Origin: Sva-07 sp964651825
GTDB taxonomy: Bacteria; Actinomycetota; Acidimicrobiia; Acidimicrobiales; Ilumatobacteraceae
Length of the DNA: 64,000 nt
Direction: 5' to 3'
Assembly (NCBI GenBank): GCA_964651825.1
Contig: CAZYWK010000007.1
Location: 1-64,000 of the forward strand
The translations under genes were made by a program, and so were the position numbers. The notes under the pieces were generated by a model, which saw only the letters and a list, made by a program, of their open reading frames with translations, was not told where the DNA came from and searched no databases. Each line of letters opens with the position of its first letter. Within the stretch, counting starts at the first letter, position 1. Positions 46,201 to 54,291 of the stretch are shown in pieces.

Positions 46201-49200
46201 TCGACGGGCGACTCCGCGTACAGGTACTCGCCGAGCACCTGGGCGTCATAGCTCAGCCCGTCGAAGCTCAGCACGTGGGGGTCACCCTCGACACCCCCGC
46301 CGCCGCCGCAGCCGTCGCAGGGCGGTGGCGGCGGGCAGGGTGGCGGCGGCGTCGACTTCAACAGGTCGTCTTCGGGATCCGGCGGTGGCGGAGGACAGTC
46401 CGGGGGCTCACACGGCGGCTGCGGGCCGACCTTGGCGCGATAGGTCACCGTCACCGAGTCGGCGCCCCGTTGCTGTGTGGTGTAGCGGTACGTCTTGACG
46501 AGTTGAGGCCACGTCACGCCGCACGGTGGCTCGCCTCGATCAGGGATGAACGTGCTCAGCACGCTCGGCTTGTCGGATGTCGACTCGTTCCCGCGCAGGA
46601 AGCCGGTGTTCGGCTTGCCCGGCCCGCTCCACTTGTCGTCGACGTCACCGCCCGACTCGAACGTGACGGTCAGCGGCGCGGTCCCGGCCGACGGGTTGGC
46701 CCGGAAGTAGCTCTTGCGGCAGTCGAGGGTGAGGCTCACGCCGGCGCTGGCGCCCGTCGTCGGATTGGCGCCGACCCACGGCCGGTAGAAGGCCTCCTCC
46801 ACGCTGTCGACCGGGTCGCCGTTGTCGTCGTTGCCGCAGGTGAGGTGGAACTCGATGGCCACCTCGTCGTCGGCCTCGAACGTGCCCGACGACTCACTGG
46901 GCGACACCGAGAAGCCCGTCGGCAATGGCTCATCGGGCTTCAACTCCCAGCGCTCTCCGTCGAGCCCGGACTGGGTCATCGTCGAGGTCTTGTCCGGCCT
47001 CTGCTTCGTCAGCTCGAGCGACGTCGGGTCGAACTCGATCGTGCGATCGCACTTGAGCGTGAACTCGCCGAGGTAGAACGGGATCACCGAGACGCTGGCG
47101 AGGATCGTGCCCGTGCCCACGGCGACGAACTTCTTGCCCTCGCGGCCCCAGGCGAGACAGTCGTCCTCCTTGACCAGCACGGTGACCTTGGCCGAACTGC
47201 CGGTCACGACCGAGGTGAACCGGTCGGACTTCGTCCAGTTGTCACCGCCCGCGGCGGCGTAGACCGTGATCTTGTCGCCCGCCGAGATCACGAACGGCGG
47301 GGAGCCGTCGGGATCGGTGAGCGCGAACTCGACGTCGACGACGTCGTCGATCTCGACCTTGTCCTTCACCTCGCCGGCGACGGTGATCTTCGCTTCGCCC
47401 GCCTTCTTCGGCGCAGCGATCGTGCCGATCAGCCGGCCGTACTCGATCTCGGGCAGGGCGATGCCGTTCGGCGCGTCGGCGATCACCTTCACCAGGCCGC
47501 CGAGGTCCTCGTCGTTGAACCCGAGCGTGCCGACGAAGCGCGCTTCGACCTTGGTGCCGGTCGCCCGGTTGGCGACGGCCGACGCGCTGTTCTCGGTGGC
47601 GAGTACGAGCTGGTAGCCGGCCTTGGCCTTGAACGGGGCCAGCTTGCCCAGGTCGTCCTGCTGGATGAGCTTGCCGATCCACCTCGCGGTGGCGCCGCCG
47701 AGGCGCACGCCGACGAGCATCTGGAGGTACGCCCCTGGCTTGGCCTCGATCGTCCACGGCACCCCGAGCCCGTCGGCGCCGTCGTCGACGGTGACGCCGG
47801 TCCCGTCGAAGTTGAGGTCCGCGGTCGATCGCGGGTGCGTCGCCAGCACACCGGTGCCGCGCACGTAACGCAGCCCGCCGACGGCCTCGAACGTCGCGTT
47901 CGCCTGGACCTTGTACTCGAACTTGGGGCCGCCGGCCAGTTCCGCTTCGGCCCCGAACGTGATGCCCGGCGTCACGATCGTCGAGAGCACGGCGCCGAGC
48001 GGGCCGGGGATCGGGAAGTCCGGGCCGGGGAACTCGTACAGGAGGCACTCGAAGCCGACCCCGACCGCGCCCTGGACCTTGCCTTCGAGCGACGCTGTGC
48101 CGCCGCCCTGGAACCCGGCGGTCACCTGGAACTGTTCGAGGTTCCCGGTCGAGGTGTTGAGGTTGGCGATGATCCCGCCGAGCATCTTGAAGCTGCGCTC
48201 GAACTTGACCTTGGTCTCCCAGAGCTTGAACGACGGCTCCGCCGTGCACGCGTCGGAGATCGGACTCATCTCCATGCGCTGCGGCGACGCGAAGCCCTGC
48301 GGCCGGGCGAAGCCTTCCGGCCCGCCGTCGATCACCACGATCTCGTCGCAATCAGGATCGTCGGCGGCGTCGTCGATGTTGACGCACAGCGTCGAGTCGA
48401 GCCCCGGGATGAGGCCCGCCTCCGACATCGCCTCGTAGTCGACGTTGACCTCGAGCGCGGCGAACACGAGGTCGAGGGGGACGAGCTCGACGCTGATCAG
48501 CGTGTACTCACCCCTCACGATCGTCGGCAGCCCGGCGGGCTCGACGATCTTGCCGTAGATCGTGTTCGATCCGGCGGCGATCACGAGCGTGCCGGTCGCG
48601 GGGACGTCGCCGCGCAGCACGTACGGGAAGCGGTTGGCGGATTCACCGGTCGGGTCGACGGTGGCCCGCGCCGCCAGCTCGGCCACGGTGAACGGCTCGA
48701 CGCCGGCCAGATCGGCTCCACTGGGTGGCGGCACGGCGATGGTCGCCGGGTCGAGCACCTCGACACCCGGCCTGACACGGGCGGAGGTGATCCACAGCAG
48801 CAGCGGCTCGTCCTCGCCGGGGATGTCGAAGCCGACGGCTTCGGTGCCGATCGTGGTCGACCCCGCCACTTCGTAGACCCCGCGCTCGGTCCGGACGATG
48901 TCGAACCGTGCCGGTTCCGGTACGAGGGCCTCGATGTAGTCGATGTCGTCGTCGGGATCGGGATCGGTGCCCGGGTCGGCGTCGGGATCCGGATCGGGGG
49001 TGCGGGTGAACGTCACCCCGTCGGGCACCGCCCGGCCCGACGGGGTGCCGTCGTCGCCGTAGTGGACGAGCTCCACGGTGGCGGTCTGGCCGTCCGCGGT
49101 GAAGAACACGTCGCTCGGCGTGAGGTGCCAACCCGGCTCGTACAGCGGCGCGCCGAGATCGTCGCCCGTGGGCGGCGGCTCGGTCGTCGTGGTGGTTGTG

Positions 49201-50699
49201 GTCGTGGTGGTGGTGGTCGTGGTGGTGGTGGTCGTGGTGGTCGTGGTCGTGGTGGTGGTCGTCGGTGTCGTGGTCGGTGCTGTGGTCGTCGGCACCGTCG
49301 TGGTCGGCACCGTCGTGGTCGGGACGGTGGTGGTCGGGACGGTGGTGGTCCCGCCGCCACCACCGACGCCGCCGCCCGGGGGGATCCAGCCGAGGACGTC
49401 GATCAGGAGCTGTACCGGCGCGCTGACGGTCAGGCACAGGGTGCCGGTCGGTGAAAGGAGCGCGGTGAGCCGGTTGGCGATCGGGACGCCCGGTGTGAAG
49501 TTGAGCGACGACGCCAGCGGCACCGAGTCGCCGCACGGGAACACGGTGACGTACCCGACACCGGCGGCATCGGTCGCCGTCAGGTTGATCGCCACCGCGC
49601 CTGCGCCCGTGGCCGGAACAGGACCGCGACCGGCGACCGGCACCTCGATGCGCTGGCCGGGCCGGACGAGGCCGGCGCCCAGCTGCTGACCGTCGATGGT
49701 CGCCGCACCCGGGCGCGTGTCGAGGAGCCGGGCGGGAACCGACGTCTGGATCGATGACGTGGCCGGTACCCAGCCGACGACATCGATCATCATGTGCACC
49801 GGTGCACTCGTGATCAGGCACACGGTGCCCGCCGGCGACAGCTTGGCGATCAATTCGTTGGCGACGGGCACGCCGGGTACGAAGTTCAACGACGACGCGA
49901 TCGGCGCGGTCTCGCCGCACGGGAACACCGTGACGTAGCCGGTGTCGCCACCCTCGGCGACCGTCAGGTTCACGATCACCGCACCGGCTCCGGTGCTCGG
50001 CACCGACGCCCGCCCGGCGATCGGCACCTCCAACCGCTGGCCGGCCGCGACGATCCCACCACCGACCATCAGACCGTCGCTCGTGGCCGCCCCCGGGCGG
50101 GTGTCGAGCACACGCGTGGGGATCACCGGCTGCACCGACGACGCCGACGGGACCCAGCCGACCACGTCGACCAGCAGGTGCACGGGCGCGCTGGCGACGA
50201 GGCAGATCGAACCCGACGGTGAGAGCTTCGCCATCACCTCGTTGGCCACCGAGGTCTCCCCGACGAAGTTCAGCGACGACGCGACAGGCACCGTCGCGCC
50301 GCACGGGAAGACCGTGACGTAGCCGACGTCGTCGCCGGCGGTGGCGGTCAGGTTGACGATCGCCGCGCCGGCCCCCGCGGCGGGCACTCCGCCGCGCCCG
50401 GCGATCGGCACCTCGAGCCGCTGGCCGGCCGCGACCTTCCCACCGCCGACCATCGATCCGTCCGTCGTCGCCGTCCCCGGCCGGGTGTCGAGCACGCGAG
50501 CGGGCACCACCGACTCGATCTCGCCGGGCGCGCCGGCTGCGGTGGCCGCGGCGGTCGCGGCGGTCGGCTCGCCGGACGAGAGCGCCGCGGCCGGATCGGA
50601 CACGACCGCGCCGGCGAGGGCGATGGTGAGCGCGACGAACACCGCGACGGCGGCAGTCGTGCGAGGGCGTCGGGGGGCGCGATCGTCCGGCAGAGGCAT
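40278..50699 (-). CDS. Giant secreted multidomain protein (LDTR modules, poly-Thr linker, VWD domain, about 16 Ig/CNA-like repeats)
   Basis: A predicted 3473-residue secreted protein. Residues 1-40 are a signal peptide (hydrophobic core VAVFVALTIALAGAVV). Three about 128-residue modules follow (about 62-185, 190-312, 319-440), each starting P-x-R-x-LDTRPG and holding one Cys pair (FPCG and a later CL) and ending DVxGW. A Thr-rich linker (about 446-515) and a long region with an acidic DPDPD stretch come next. A von Willebrand factor D domain lies at about 1470-1660 (GDPHVLSFDGLSYDAQVLGE to LRDGTSITLDEAL). From about 1845 to the end there are about 16 beta-rich repeats of about 100 residues, each beginning like LxVSGxLxxxGxP, in the manner of carboxypeptidase-regulatory or CNA-B folds. 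No LPXTG or C-terminal membrane helix is seen. It is likely an adhesin or matrix protein. The start is ATG 50697-50699. Confidence 0.85.
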   Translation of the reverse strand: MPLPDDRAPRRPRTTAAVAVFVALTIALAGAVVSDPAAALSSGEPTAATAAATAAGAPGEIESVVPARVLDTRPGTATTDGSMVGGGKVAAGQRLEVPIAGRGGVPAAGAGAAIVNLTATAGDDVGYVTVFPCGATVPVASSLNFVGETSVANEVMAKLSPSGSICLVASAPVHLLVDVVGWVPSASSVQPVIPTRVLDTRPGAATSDGLMVGGGIVAAGQRLEVPIAGRASVPSTGAGAVIVNLTVAEGGDTGYVTVFPCGETAPIASSLNFVPGVPVANELIAKLSPAGTVCLITSAPVHMMIDVVGWVPATSSIQTSVPARLLDTRPGAATIDGQQLGAGLVRPGQRIEVPVAGRGPVPATGAGAVAINLTATDAAGVGYVTVFPCGDSVPLASSLNFTPGVPIANRLTALLSPTGTLCLTVSAPVQLLIDVLGWIPPGGGVGGGGGTTTVPTTTVPTTTVPTTTVPTTTAPTTTPTTTTTTTTTTTTTTTTTTTTTTTTTTTEPPPTGDDLGAPLYEPGWHLTPSDVFFTADGQTATVELVHYGDDGTPSGRAVPDGVTFTRTPDPDPDADPGTDPDPDDDIDYIEALVPEPARFDIVRTERGVYEVAGSTTIGTEAVGFDIPGEDEPLLLWITSARVRPGVEVLDPATIAVPPPSGADLAGVEPFTVAELAARATVDPTGESANRFPYVLRGDVPATGTLVIAAGSNTIYGKIVEPAGLPTIVRGEYTLISVELVPLDLVFAALEVNVDYEAMSEAGLIPGLDSTLCVNIDDAADDPDCDEIVVIDGGPEGFARPQGFASPQRMEMSPISDACTAEPSFKLWETKVKFERSFKMLGGIIANLNTSTGNLEQFQVTAGFQGGGTASLEGKVQGAVGVGFECLLYEFPGPDFPIPGPLGAVLSTIVTPGITFGAEAELAGGPKFEYKVQANATFEAVGGLRYVRGTGVLATHPRSTADLNFDGTGVTVDDGADGLGVPWTIEAKPGAYLQMLVGVRLGGATARWIGKLIQQDDLGKLAPFKAKAGYQLVLATENSASAVANRATGTKVEARFVGTLGFNDEDLGGLVKVIADAPNGIALPEIEYGRLIGTIAAPKKAGEAKITVAGEVKDKVEIDDVVDVEFALTDPDGSPPFVISAGDKITVYAAAGGDNWTKSDRFTSVVTGSSAKVTVLVKEDDCLAWGREGKKFVAVGTGTILASVSVIPFYLGEFTLKCDRTIEFDPTSLELTKQRPDKTSTMTQSGLDGERWELKPDEPLPTGFSVSPSESSGTFEADDEVAIEFHLTCGNDDNGDPVDSVEEAFYRPWVGANPTTGASAGVSLTLDCRKSYFRANPSAGTAPLTVTFESGGDVDDKWSGPGKPNTGFLRGNESTSDKPSVLSTFIPDRGEPPCGVTWPQLVKTYRYTTQQRGADSVTVTYRAKVGPQPPCEPPDCPPPPPDPEDDLLKSTPPPPCPPPPPCDGCGGGGGVEGDPHVLSFDGLSYDAQVLGEYLYAESPVDGVRIVGRFQRTQAHVASPFQPTSTTALSFELHGHQIEIYARPYAVYIDGRLTELPSNVSFAVGDGITISKVGSAVTIKSPTVEVETSTFQSVMFGILPGLNARIRTPQEGNFRGLLGTDDGDPANDLELRDGTSITLDEALDHDLELYTLTDSWRLTDRADSPFTRAYADFHEANEPRPDAEALAPYRAEALALLGGVSEACAGEFADGARIIDILAIELAIGMPVGDLGQYTCSYEVAGTITTTAPVTPVLGAMVTVDAPGLTPCVAVADGSGRYRCTMTPDPAEIGDGSGIAFPLAVSVSVAAPGTAPGVTPVATASGQFAAKAAFGRAVGRTIDATVPFDALDSLALSGTLTKYGEAFSGAAAVTLVGVDDGTDAVNQRIHPSVAADGTFTHRMIIPAGLDSIEVAWDVGISGEVRPAATISGFGPGVNARAVTIDHTPKTLVVTGNATYNGGPTGSFYLSATADLDDGGTWTGRSWLNRFGPAGEYTATFELPAATESVRLSATIGDHRNTPITLDVPTGATPIEFGRNPVEFPIEAGAPVVDAVGTLVVNGRAVTTPTYVTLAVERSGGSDYTIRRTVTPGDGGTFAEVYELVDDATSATLIAELGTTPEDHPRFTLTTLHDGVNDLDHEFVLDVQRLDVHGTIRAGGQGYLDDTVFVVEADGFSKALTVIPDADGGYAFSIQLPVGTDTATVTARVGFSPAEYDSVTEPDLVLGGNDIEFDPSIDAVVVDASGLWLHRGNPVLTRHRVETRMFDGSTFVGTQSRLVTPDSTGHHQFRLYLPVGVDRVELGAQLTKSALDTVYQPFTGLGAGSNPNPVTFDVQYDPIVLHVHGAFTSSAFPITGLRYFEVRSTVTTPGGGTTVVSEYVRPFLALADGSYAFDHTLPQRVVGVELVARVTPAIEDSPRLTVTGAQLTHPVADVEFSDDVDAPVRVDVFAVLTGVDAPYTLPTNFTFEAFDALGGTVPGAQRNVTPDSEGAVRMTLELDPSVTSVRAHWNVGLPGEAPITRVFTGLAPGENSRGFTAQHAPPSIVVSGDVLANGAPLQRSVRYDVVATRANGETWPFTFTRTPNTTTGIVSFTQVLPRDTTSVTVTADIGHVTENPLVVTNAALMPGANAVPFPITLTGPELAISGVMTIGVAAAGPSSTLEVIASGPGHDPFVIERTVTVDQSTGAYSTAVLLPPWATSAELVARIGPSPTTYPRQTVTGLTATRRTVTFDAVTGEQVLELAGNITIGGQPWTGPVNVNLSGRNASGGSVFSRQVAITPEPDGDYLLRFAPPSQVPTIVVTYNAGQSLAGGAAHPAPTTTLTDLTLGTNVRGHDPVVQGRGIVASGVLTRAGAPVTTATTLYFDAPFNGGTFTRTMTVVPDATGAFAATFVVPATTSTMQLAAQLGDSAMDLVYQTFTPIVDGLTPLTFVDDHVAPELTVSGNLKRGGVPIATPVTFRVRWNDRPAPGSVFAENQNVSVTPNAAGDYSFSITGPRRADDAQVWVALDPSLVDDPTVTVNPLRLDVVNTATLTVDYQTTEVRLVGTMHDRGQPVTSGRTITFNNRNAAGQALGNTSVFVTPNATTGAFDVTARVPSGTETTTANVNVANGFDAYQHVSVVIDTTPGALVTLDPWTITTRSIALSGTVTDNNGPMRYDQFGATLTAYDGGGAELAIWDPSVSTDGDGAYGFEYFLPPNTAWVVFAADLAGVDPVELTPITATRNAFVRNLVSSGGPLINLALDVDQSGVPGSGFTNPELVGYAAYDDADGPFGLYEVSREELDLVYDGSSFTASGRVDADALFAVIEVEFHDPSGSTTYRRAIVLDRNTGSYDMDVSIVHAAQRLEISGVTAINASDGDPDECYYEGEREYPFRATVTAYSSSPVQNGQWIGGGDPQVLVETYVLPTGSQFDLNSTWDLVSHVPAGTAVVVVDYASPLHDPYYVSLNYGVLYELDPGVAYPTDLGELQWAYVTATCHIMWN
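49177..49360. repeat. Low-complexity Thr-codon tract in the giant gene
   Basis: On the plus strand this reads as long runs of GTGGTGGTC-type triplets; on the coding strand it encodes the poly-Thr/Val-Pro linker. Nearly uninterrupted ACC/ACG codons form a region prone to replication slippage and length variation. Glycosylated Thr linkers of this type are common in secreted actinobacterial proteins. Confidence 0.8.
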
Positions 50700-50793
50700 C
50701 GGGGCGACCGTACGAAGGCGACCGCGAACGAAGCGCGAACGGGGTATCACATCTCGGTGACCATCCGACCACCGAGCGTGCGGCCCCCTCGCC
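50700..50793. promoter_or_regulatory. Divergent promoter with 11-bp-spaced direct repeats (SARP-box-like)
   Basis: CGCGAACG occurs at 50723-50730 and again at 50734-50741, a spacing of exactly 11 bp, one DNA turn. SARP/AfsR regulators bind direct repeats with 11-bp period just upstream of a -10 box. A TATCAC (50745-50750) follows the repeats toward the regulator gene. On the other strand TACGGT (50712-50707) lies 10 bp beyond the repeats toward the giant gene. The site could serve one or both genes. Confidence 0.5.
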
Positions 50794-53700
50794 GTGACCC
50801 CGTCTCGTCGCAGTCGGCGCGAAGATGTGGCCAGAGCACGTTCGACGATGGCGCGAGGAACCGAACCCCCCACTGACCTCCTGACGGTCCGCGTCCTCGG
50901 CCCCGTCCTGCTCGTCGGACCGTCGGAGTCGGTGGAGGTCCGCGGCCGACAGCCGAGCACGGTGCTCGCCCACCTCGCGATCGAACGACGCGGGGCGACC
51001 CGCGACGAGCTCGCCGAGGTGCTCTGGGGTCATCGCCTGTCGAACCACTGGCAGGGCGCACTGCGCGGCGTGCTGTCGAAGGTGCGCGCCGCCCTCGTCG
51101 AGTGTGGGCTCCCGGCCTCCACGATCCGCTCCGACGACACCGTGGTCCGGCTCGACCACCGGGCGGTGACGACCGACCTCGACGAGATCACCGCACTGGT
51201 GGACGACCCGAGCGCCGAGCTCGACGCGCTCACGACCGCCGCTGGCGACCTCGCCCACCCGTTCCTGCCGCACGACGACAGCGAGTGGGGCCGCCGCGTC
51301 CGGGCACGCATCTACACGCTCCGGCGCCGCACCGTCCACCGGCGTGCCCAGGTGTCGGCCTCCGCTGGCCTCGTCGACCAAGCCATCGCACAGCTCCGGC
51401 AGGCGATCGAGGACGAACCACTCGACGAAACCGCCCACCACCTGCTCATCGAGCTGCTGCTCGGCGACGGCCAGCGCGTTGCGGCGAGCGACGCGTTCGA
51501 CAAGCTCACCACGAGCCTCGCCCACGAGCTCGGGGTCGCTCCGGCCCGCGCGACGGCCGAGCTGTTCCGCCCCGCCGACCACGCGGCTCCGGCGACGCCC
51601 CGATCGACCGGCGAACCCGACGGCGCGACCCGCGCCCAGGGTCGCATCGGTGGGCCGATCCATCCGCACACCGATGATCCCTTCGTCGGACGAGAGCTGG
51701 AGCTCGCGGTGCTTCGCGCCACCTGGGCCCAGGTCATCGCGACGGACCGGCCACACCTCGTGATCGTCCAGGGCCCGCCCGGCATGGGCAAGACGCGCCT
51801 CGTCGACCGCTTCTGCAGCGAGCTCCAGCAGTCGGGCCAGGTCGACCAGGTCGTGTGGGGCCGCAGCCGAGACACCGTCGATCGGGCGTACGGCGCGCTG
51901 GCCGACGCCGTCGGCCGGTTGCTGACCGACCGGCCCGAGATGGTCCAGCGGCTCGGCGACGAGCTCGGCGGGCTGGCGCCCCTCCTGCCAGGGCGGCCAG
52001 CTCATGGCGTGCTCGACCCCGGCTCCGACGACAGCGCGACCTCACGCGCGGCGATCACTCACTCGTTGCGGGTGCTGTTGACGGCGCTGCTGGAACGCCC
52101 GACCATCTGGTTCACCGACGATCTCCAATGGTCCTCCGCCGATGCGATCGGCACGCTCGAGGAGGCGGTCGACGGGTTGAGCGGACCGCTGCTCGTGCTC
52201 GCCACCACGCGGGCCGTCGACGGCGACGTCGCCGGCGCCCTGGCGTCGTTGCAACGGATCCTGCCCACCGCGGCGATCCCGCTCGCCGGCCTGACCGTCG
52301 ACGACATCGCCGACCTGTTCGCCGACGCCGAGATCGCGCCGACGGTGCGGGCCCACACCGCCGGCCTGCCGTTCTACGCGAGCGAGATCGCCAGGGTCGC
52401 CCGCCTCTCGGGTGACGCGGTCGACCTCGGGACGGTGCCGGCGGCGATCACCGAGTGGGTGTCGCGGCGGGTCGGTTCGCTCCAGCCCGACGAGCGGCGC
52501 ATGCTGCAGCGGGCGAGCGTGATCGGCGAGGAGATCGACGTCGATCTCCTCGCGCAGTGTTCGTCGGGATCGCCGATCGACGTGGCCAGGATCTGCGACC
52601 ACCTCGTGTCAGCCGGGCTCCTGACCAGCACCATCTCCGCCGAGCGGGGCGGTTCACCAGTCCTCCAGTTCTCGCACCGCATCACCCGCGACGTGGTCTA
52701 CGGCGACATCGGGCCGTCGACCCGACCGGTGCTCCATCGCCACGTGGCCGACACGATCGCCACGTGCAGCGACGGTCGCCGCGGCGAGGACGCCGGGCTC
52801 GATCACGCCGCGTTGGCCCATCACTACGCGCTCGCCGGTGACGCCACGCGGCAGGTGGCCTGGGGTCACGCGATGCGCGCCGCCCGCGGGGCGATGCGCG
52901 CGGGCGCGTGGGCGACCGCCGAGCGGCAGTTCGACCTGGCCTGCGATCGGGCGTCAGGGCCGCGAACCCTCGGCCACGCGCTCGTCGGGCGAGGGCGTGC
53001 CGAGCACGCTCAACTGCGCTTCGACGACGCCCGCACGACGTTGCACGAAGCGCTGGCGATCGCCGAGGCCGACGGCCTGGCGATCGTCCACGCCACCGCC
53101 ACCCTCGCCCTCGTGGGGCGCGCCGGACGCGGCGCGTCGCTGACCCGGGACGACACCGAGCACGTACGCCTCCTCCGCGACACGCTGGCCATGATCGAGC
53201 GCGCCGGTGACGAGCCGTCCGACGCCCGCGCGAACGACATCGACGTCACCGCCGGCGGCGGTCGGCCCGACGAGTTGCGCAGCGCGCTCGAACGCGAGCT
53301 CGCACTGTCGCTGCTGCTGAGCGACGCGGTCGACGAACGAGCGGCGCTGTTGCAGCGCTCGGTCGACCGGGCGCGGCACCTGCAACCGCCCGACCCGGAG
53401 ACGCTGGCGAGCGCGCTCCTCGGTTCGCGCTACGCCAAGCTCGAGCCCCGCGAGCTCGAGTCCCGGCTGGCCGACGTCGACGAGGTGCTGGCGCTGCCTG
53501 CCCGGTCGATCGGCGACGACACGCGCCTCGCCGCGTACTGCTACCGCCACGAGGATCTGCTGCGACTCGGCGAGCTCGACGCGGCAGCGGACACCCTCGA
53601 ACGCGCGGAGCGGTTGGCGACGCGCTATCCCCATCCGTACTGGACCTGGGCCGTGCGAACGTGGCGCGCTCTCGCCCACCTCCACTCGGGTCATCTCGAT

Positions 53701-54291
53701 CGGGCCGAGTCCGACGCGCTGGCGGCCGCAGCGCTGCGTCCCCAGGTGGCCGAGGCCGCGGCGTGCCTGGCGGTCAATCTGGTCGACATCCGGCTGTACC
53801 AGCACCGCGCCGGCGAGATGATCCCCGCCATGGATGCCGCTGTCGGCCGCCATCCGGAGATCCCTGCCTACCGCGCGGTGCTCGCCCTCTGTGCCGCCGA
53901 GGCCGGCGACGTCGACCTCGCCGCGTCGAGCTTGCGCTGGTTCGCCGATGCCGGCGTCACGAACCTGCCGTTCGACACCAACCGCTCACTCGCCCTCGGC
54001 GCCCTGGCCCACACGGCAGCGACCGTCGGCGACCGCGACGCGGCGATCGTGCTCACCACGTTGCTCGAACCGGCCCGAGATCACTGGTTCGTGCTCCAGT
54101 GCTACGGCGGTGGGGGTGCCACGTGGGGCCCGGTCGCCCACGCCCTCGCCCGCCTCGCCGCCCTCGACGGCCGGCCCGACGACGCCCGCGCGCTCTACGA
54201 CCGAGCAGCAAGCCAGGCCGCGACGACCCCGCTCGTGCTGGACCGCATCGATCTCGATCGGCGACACGACCACCCGGCGCCGTCGCCGTGA
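50794..54291 (+). CDS. SARP/AfsR-type transcriptional regulator with BTAD, AAA ATPase and TPR-like repeats
   Basis: An 1165-residue regulator. After about 25 basic residues comes a winged-helix DNA-binding domain (VRVLGPVLLVGPSESVEVRG, then ATRDELAEVLWGHRLSNHWQ). A BTAD domain follows to about residue 260 (PFLPHDDSEWGRRVRARIYT, AIEDEPLDETAHHLLIELLL, LAHELGVAPARATAELF). The STAND-type ATPase has Walker A GPPGMGKT (about residue 328), Walker B IWFTDDLQWSS, and a LATTR sensor. The C-terminal half is helical with TPR-like repeats. This is the architecture of large SARP/LAL-type activators. GTG 50794 is taken as the start; an ATG at 50848 is an alternative. It is divergent from the giant gene and directly precedes the eCIS cluster, either of which may be its target. 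Confidence 0.88.
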   Translation: MTPSRRSRREDVARARSTMARGTEPPTDLLTVRVLGPVLLVGPSESVEVRGRQPSTVLAHLAIERRGATRDELAEVLWGHRLSNHWQGALRGVLSKVRAALVECGLPASTIRSDDTVVRLDHRAVTTDLDEITALVDDPSAELDALTTAAGDLAHPFLPHDDSEWGRRVRARIYTLRRRTVHRRAQVSASAGLVDQAIAQLRQAIEDEPLDETAHHLLIELLLGDGQRVAASDAFDKLTTSLAHELGVAPARATAELFRPADHAAPATPRSTGEPDGATRAQGRIGGPIHPHTDDPFVGRELELAVLRATWAQVIATDRPHLVIVQGPPGMGKTRLVDRFCSELQQSGQVDQVVWGRSRDTVDRAYGALADAVGRLLTDRPEMVQRLGDELGGLAPLLPGRPAHGVLDPGSDDSATSRAAITHSLRVLLTALLERPTIWFTDDLQWSSADAIGTLEEAVDGLSGPLLVLATTRAVDGDVAGALASLQRILPTAAIPLAGLTVDDIADLFADAEIAPTVRAHTAGLPFYASEIARVARLSGDAVDLGTVPAAITEWVSRRVGSLQPDERRMLQRASVIGEEIDVDLLAQCSSGSPIDVARICDHLVSAGLLTSTISAERGGSPVLQFSHRITRDVVYGDIGPSTRPVLHRHVADTIATCSDGRRGEDAGLDHAALAHHYALAGDATRQVAWGHAMRAARGAMRAGAWATAERQFDLACDRASGPRTLGHALVGRGRAEHAQLRFDDARTTLHEALAIAEADGLAIVHATATLALVGRAGRGASLTRDDTEHVRLLRDTLAMIERAGDEPSDARANDIDVTAGGGRPDELRSALERELALSLLLSDAVDERAALLQRSVDRARHLQPPDPETLASALLGSRYAKLEPRELESRLADVDEVLALPARSIGDDTRLAAYCYRHEDLLRLGELDAAADTLERAERLATRYPHPYWTWAVRTWRALAHLHSGHLDRAESDALAAAALRPQVAEAAACLAVNLVDIRLYQHRAGEMIPAMDAAVGRHPEIPAYRAVLALCAAEAGDVDLAASSLRWFADAGVTNLPFDTNRSLALGALAHTAATVGDRDAAIVLTTLLEPARDHWFVLQCYGGGGATWGPVAHALARLAALDGRPDDARALYDRAASQAATTPLVLDRIDLDRRHDHPAPSP

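Noticed and set aside
49177..49360. The GTGGTGGTC tract as a non-coding satellite repeat.
   Set aside because: The opposite strand reads as an uninterrupted Thr/Pro linker in frame with a 3473-residue protein, so it is coding low complexity.
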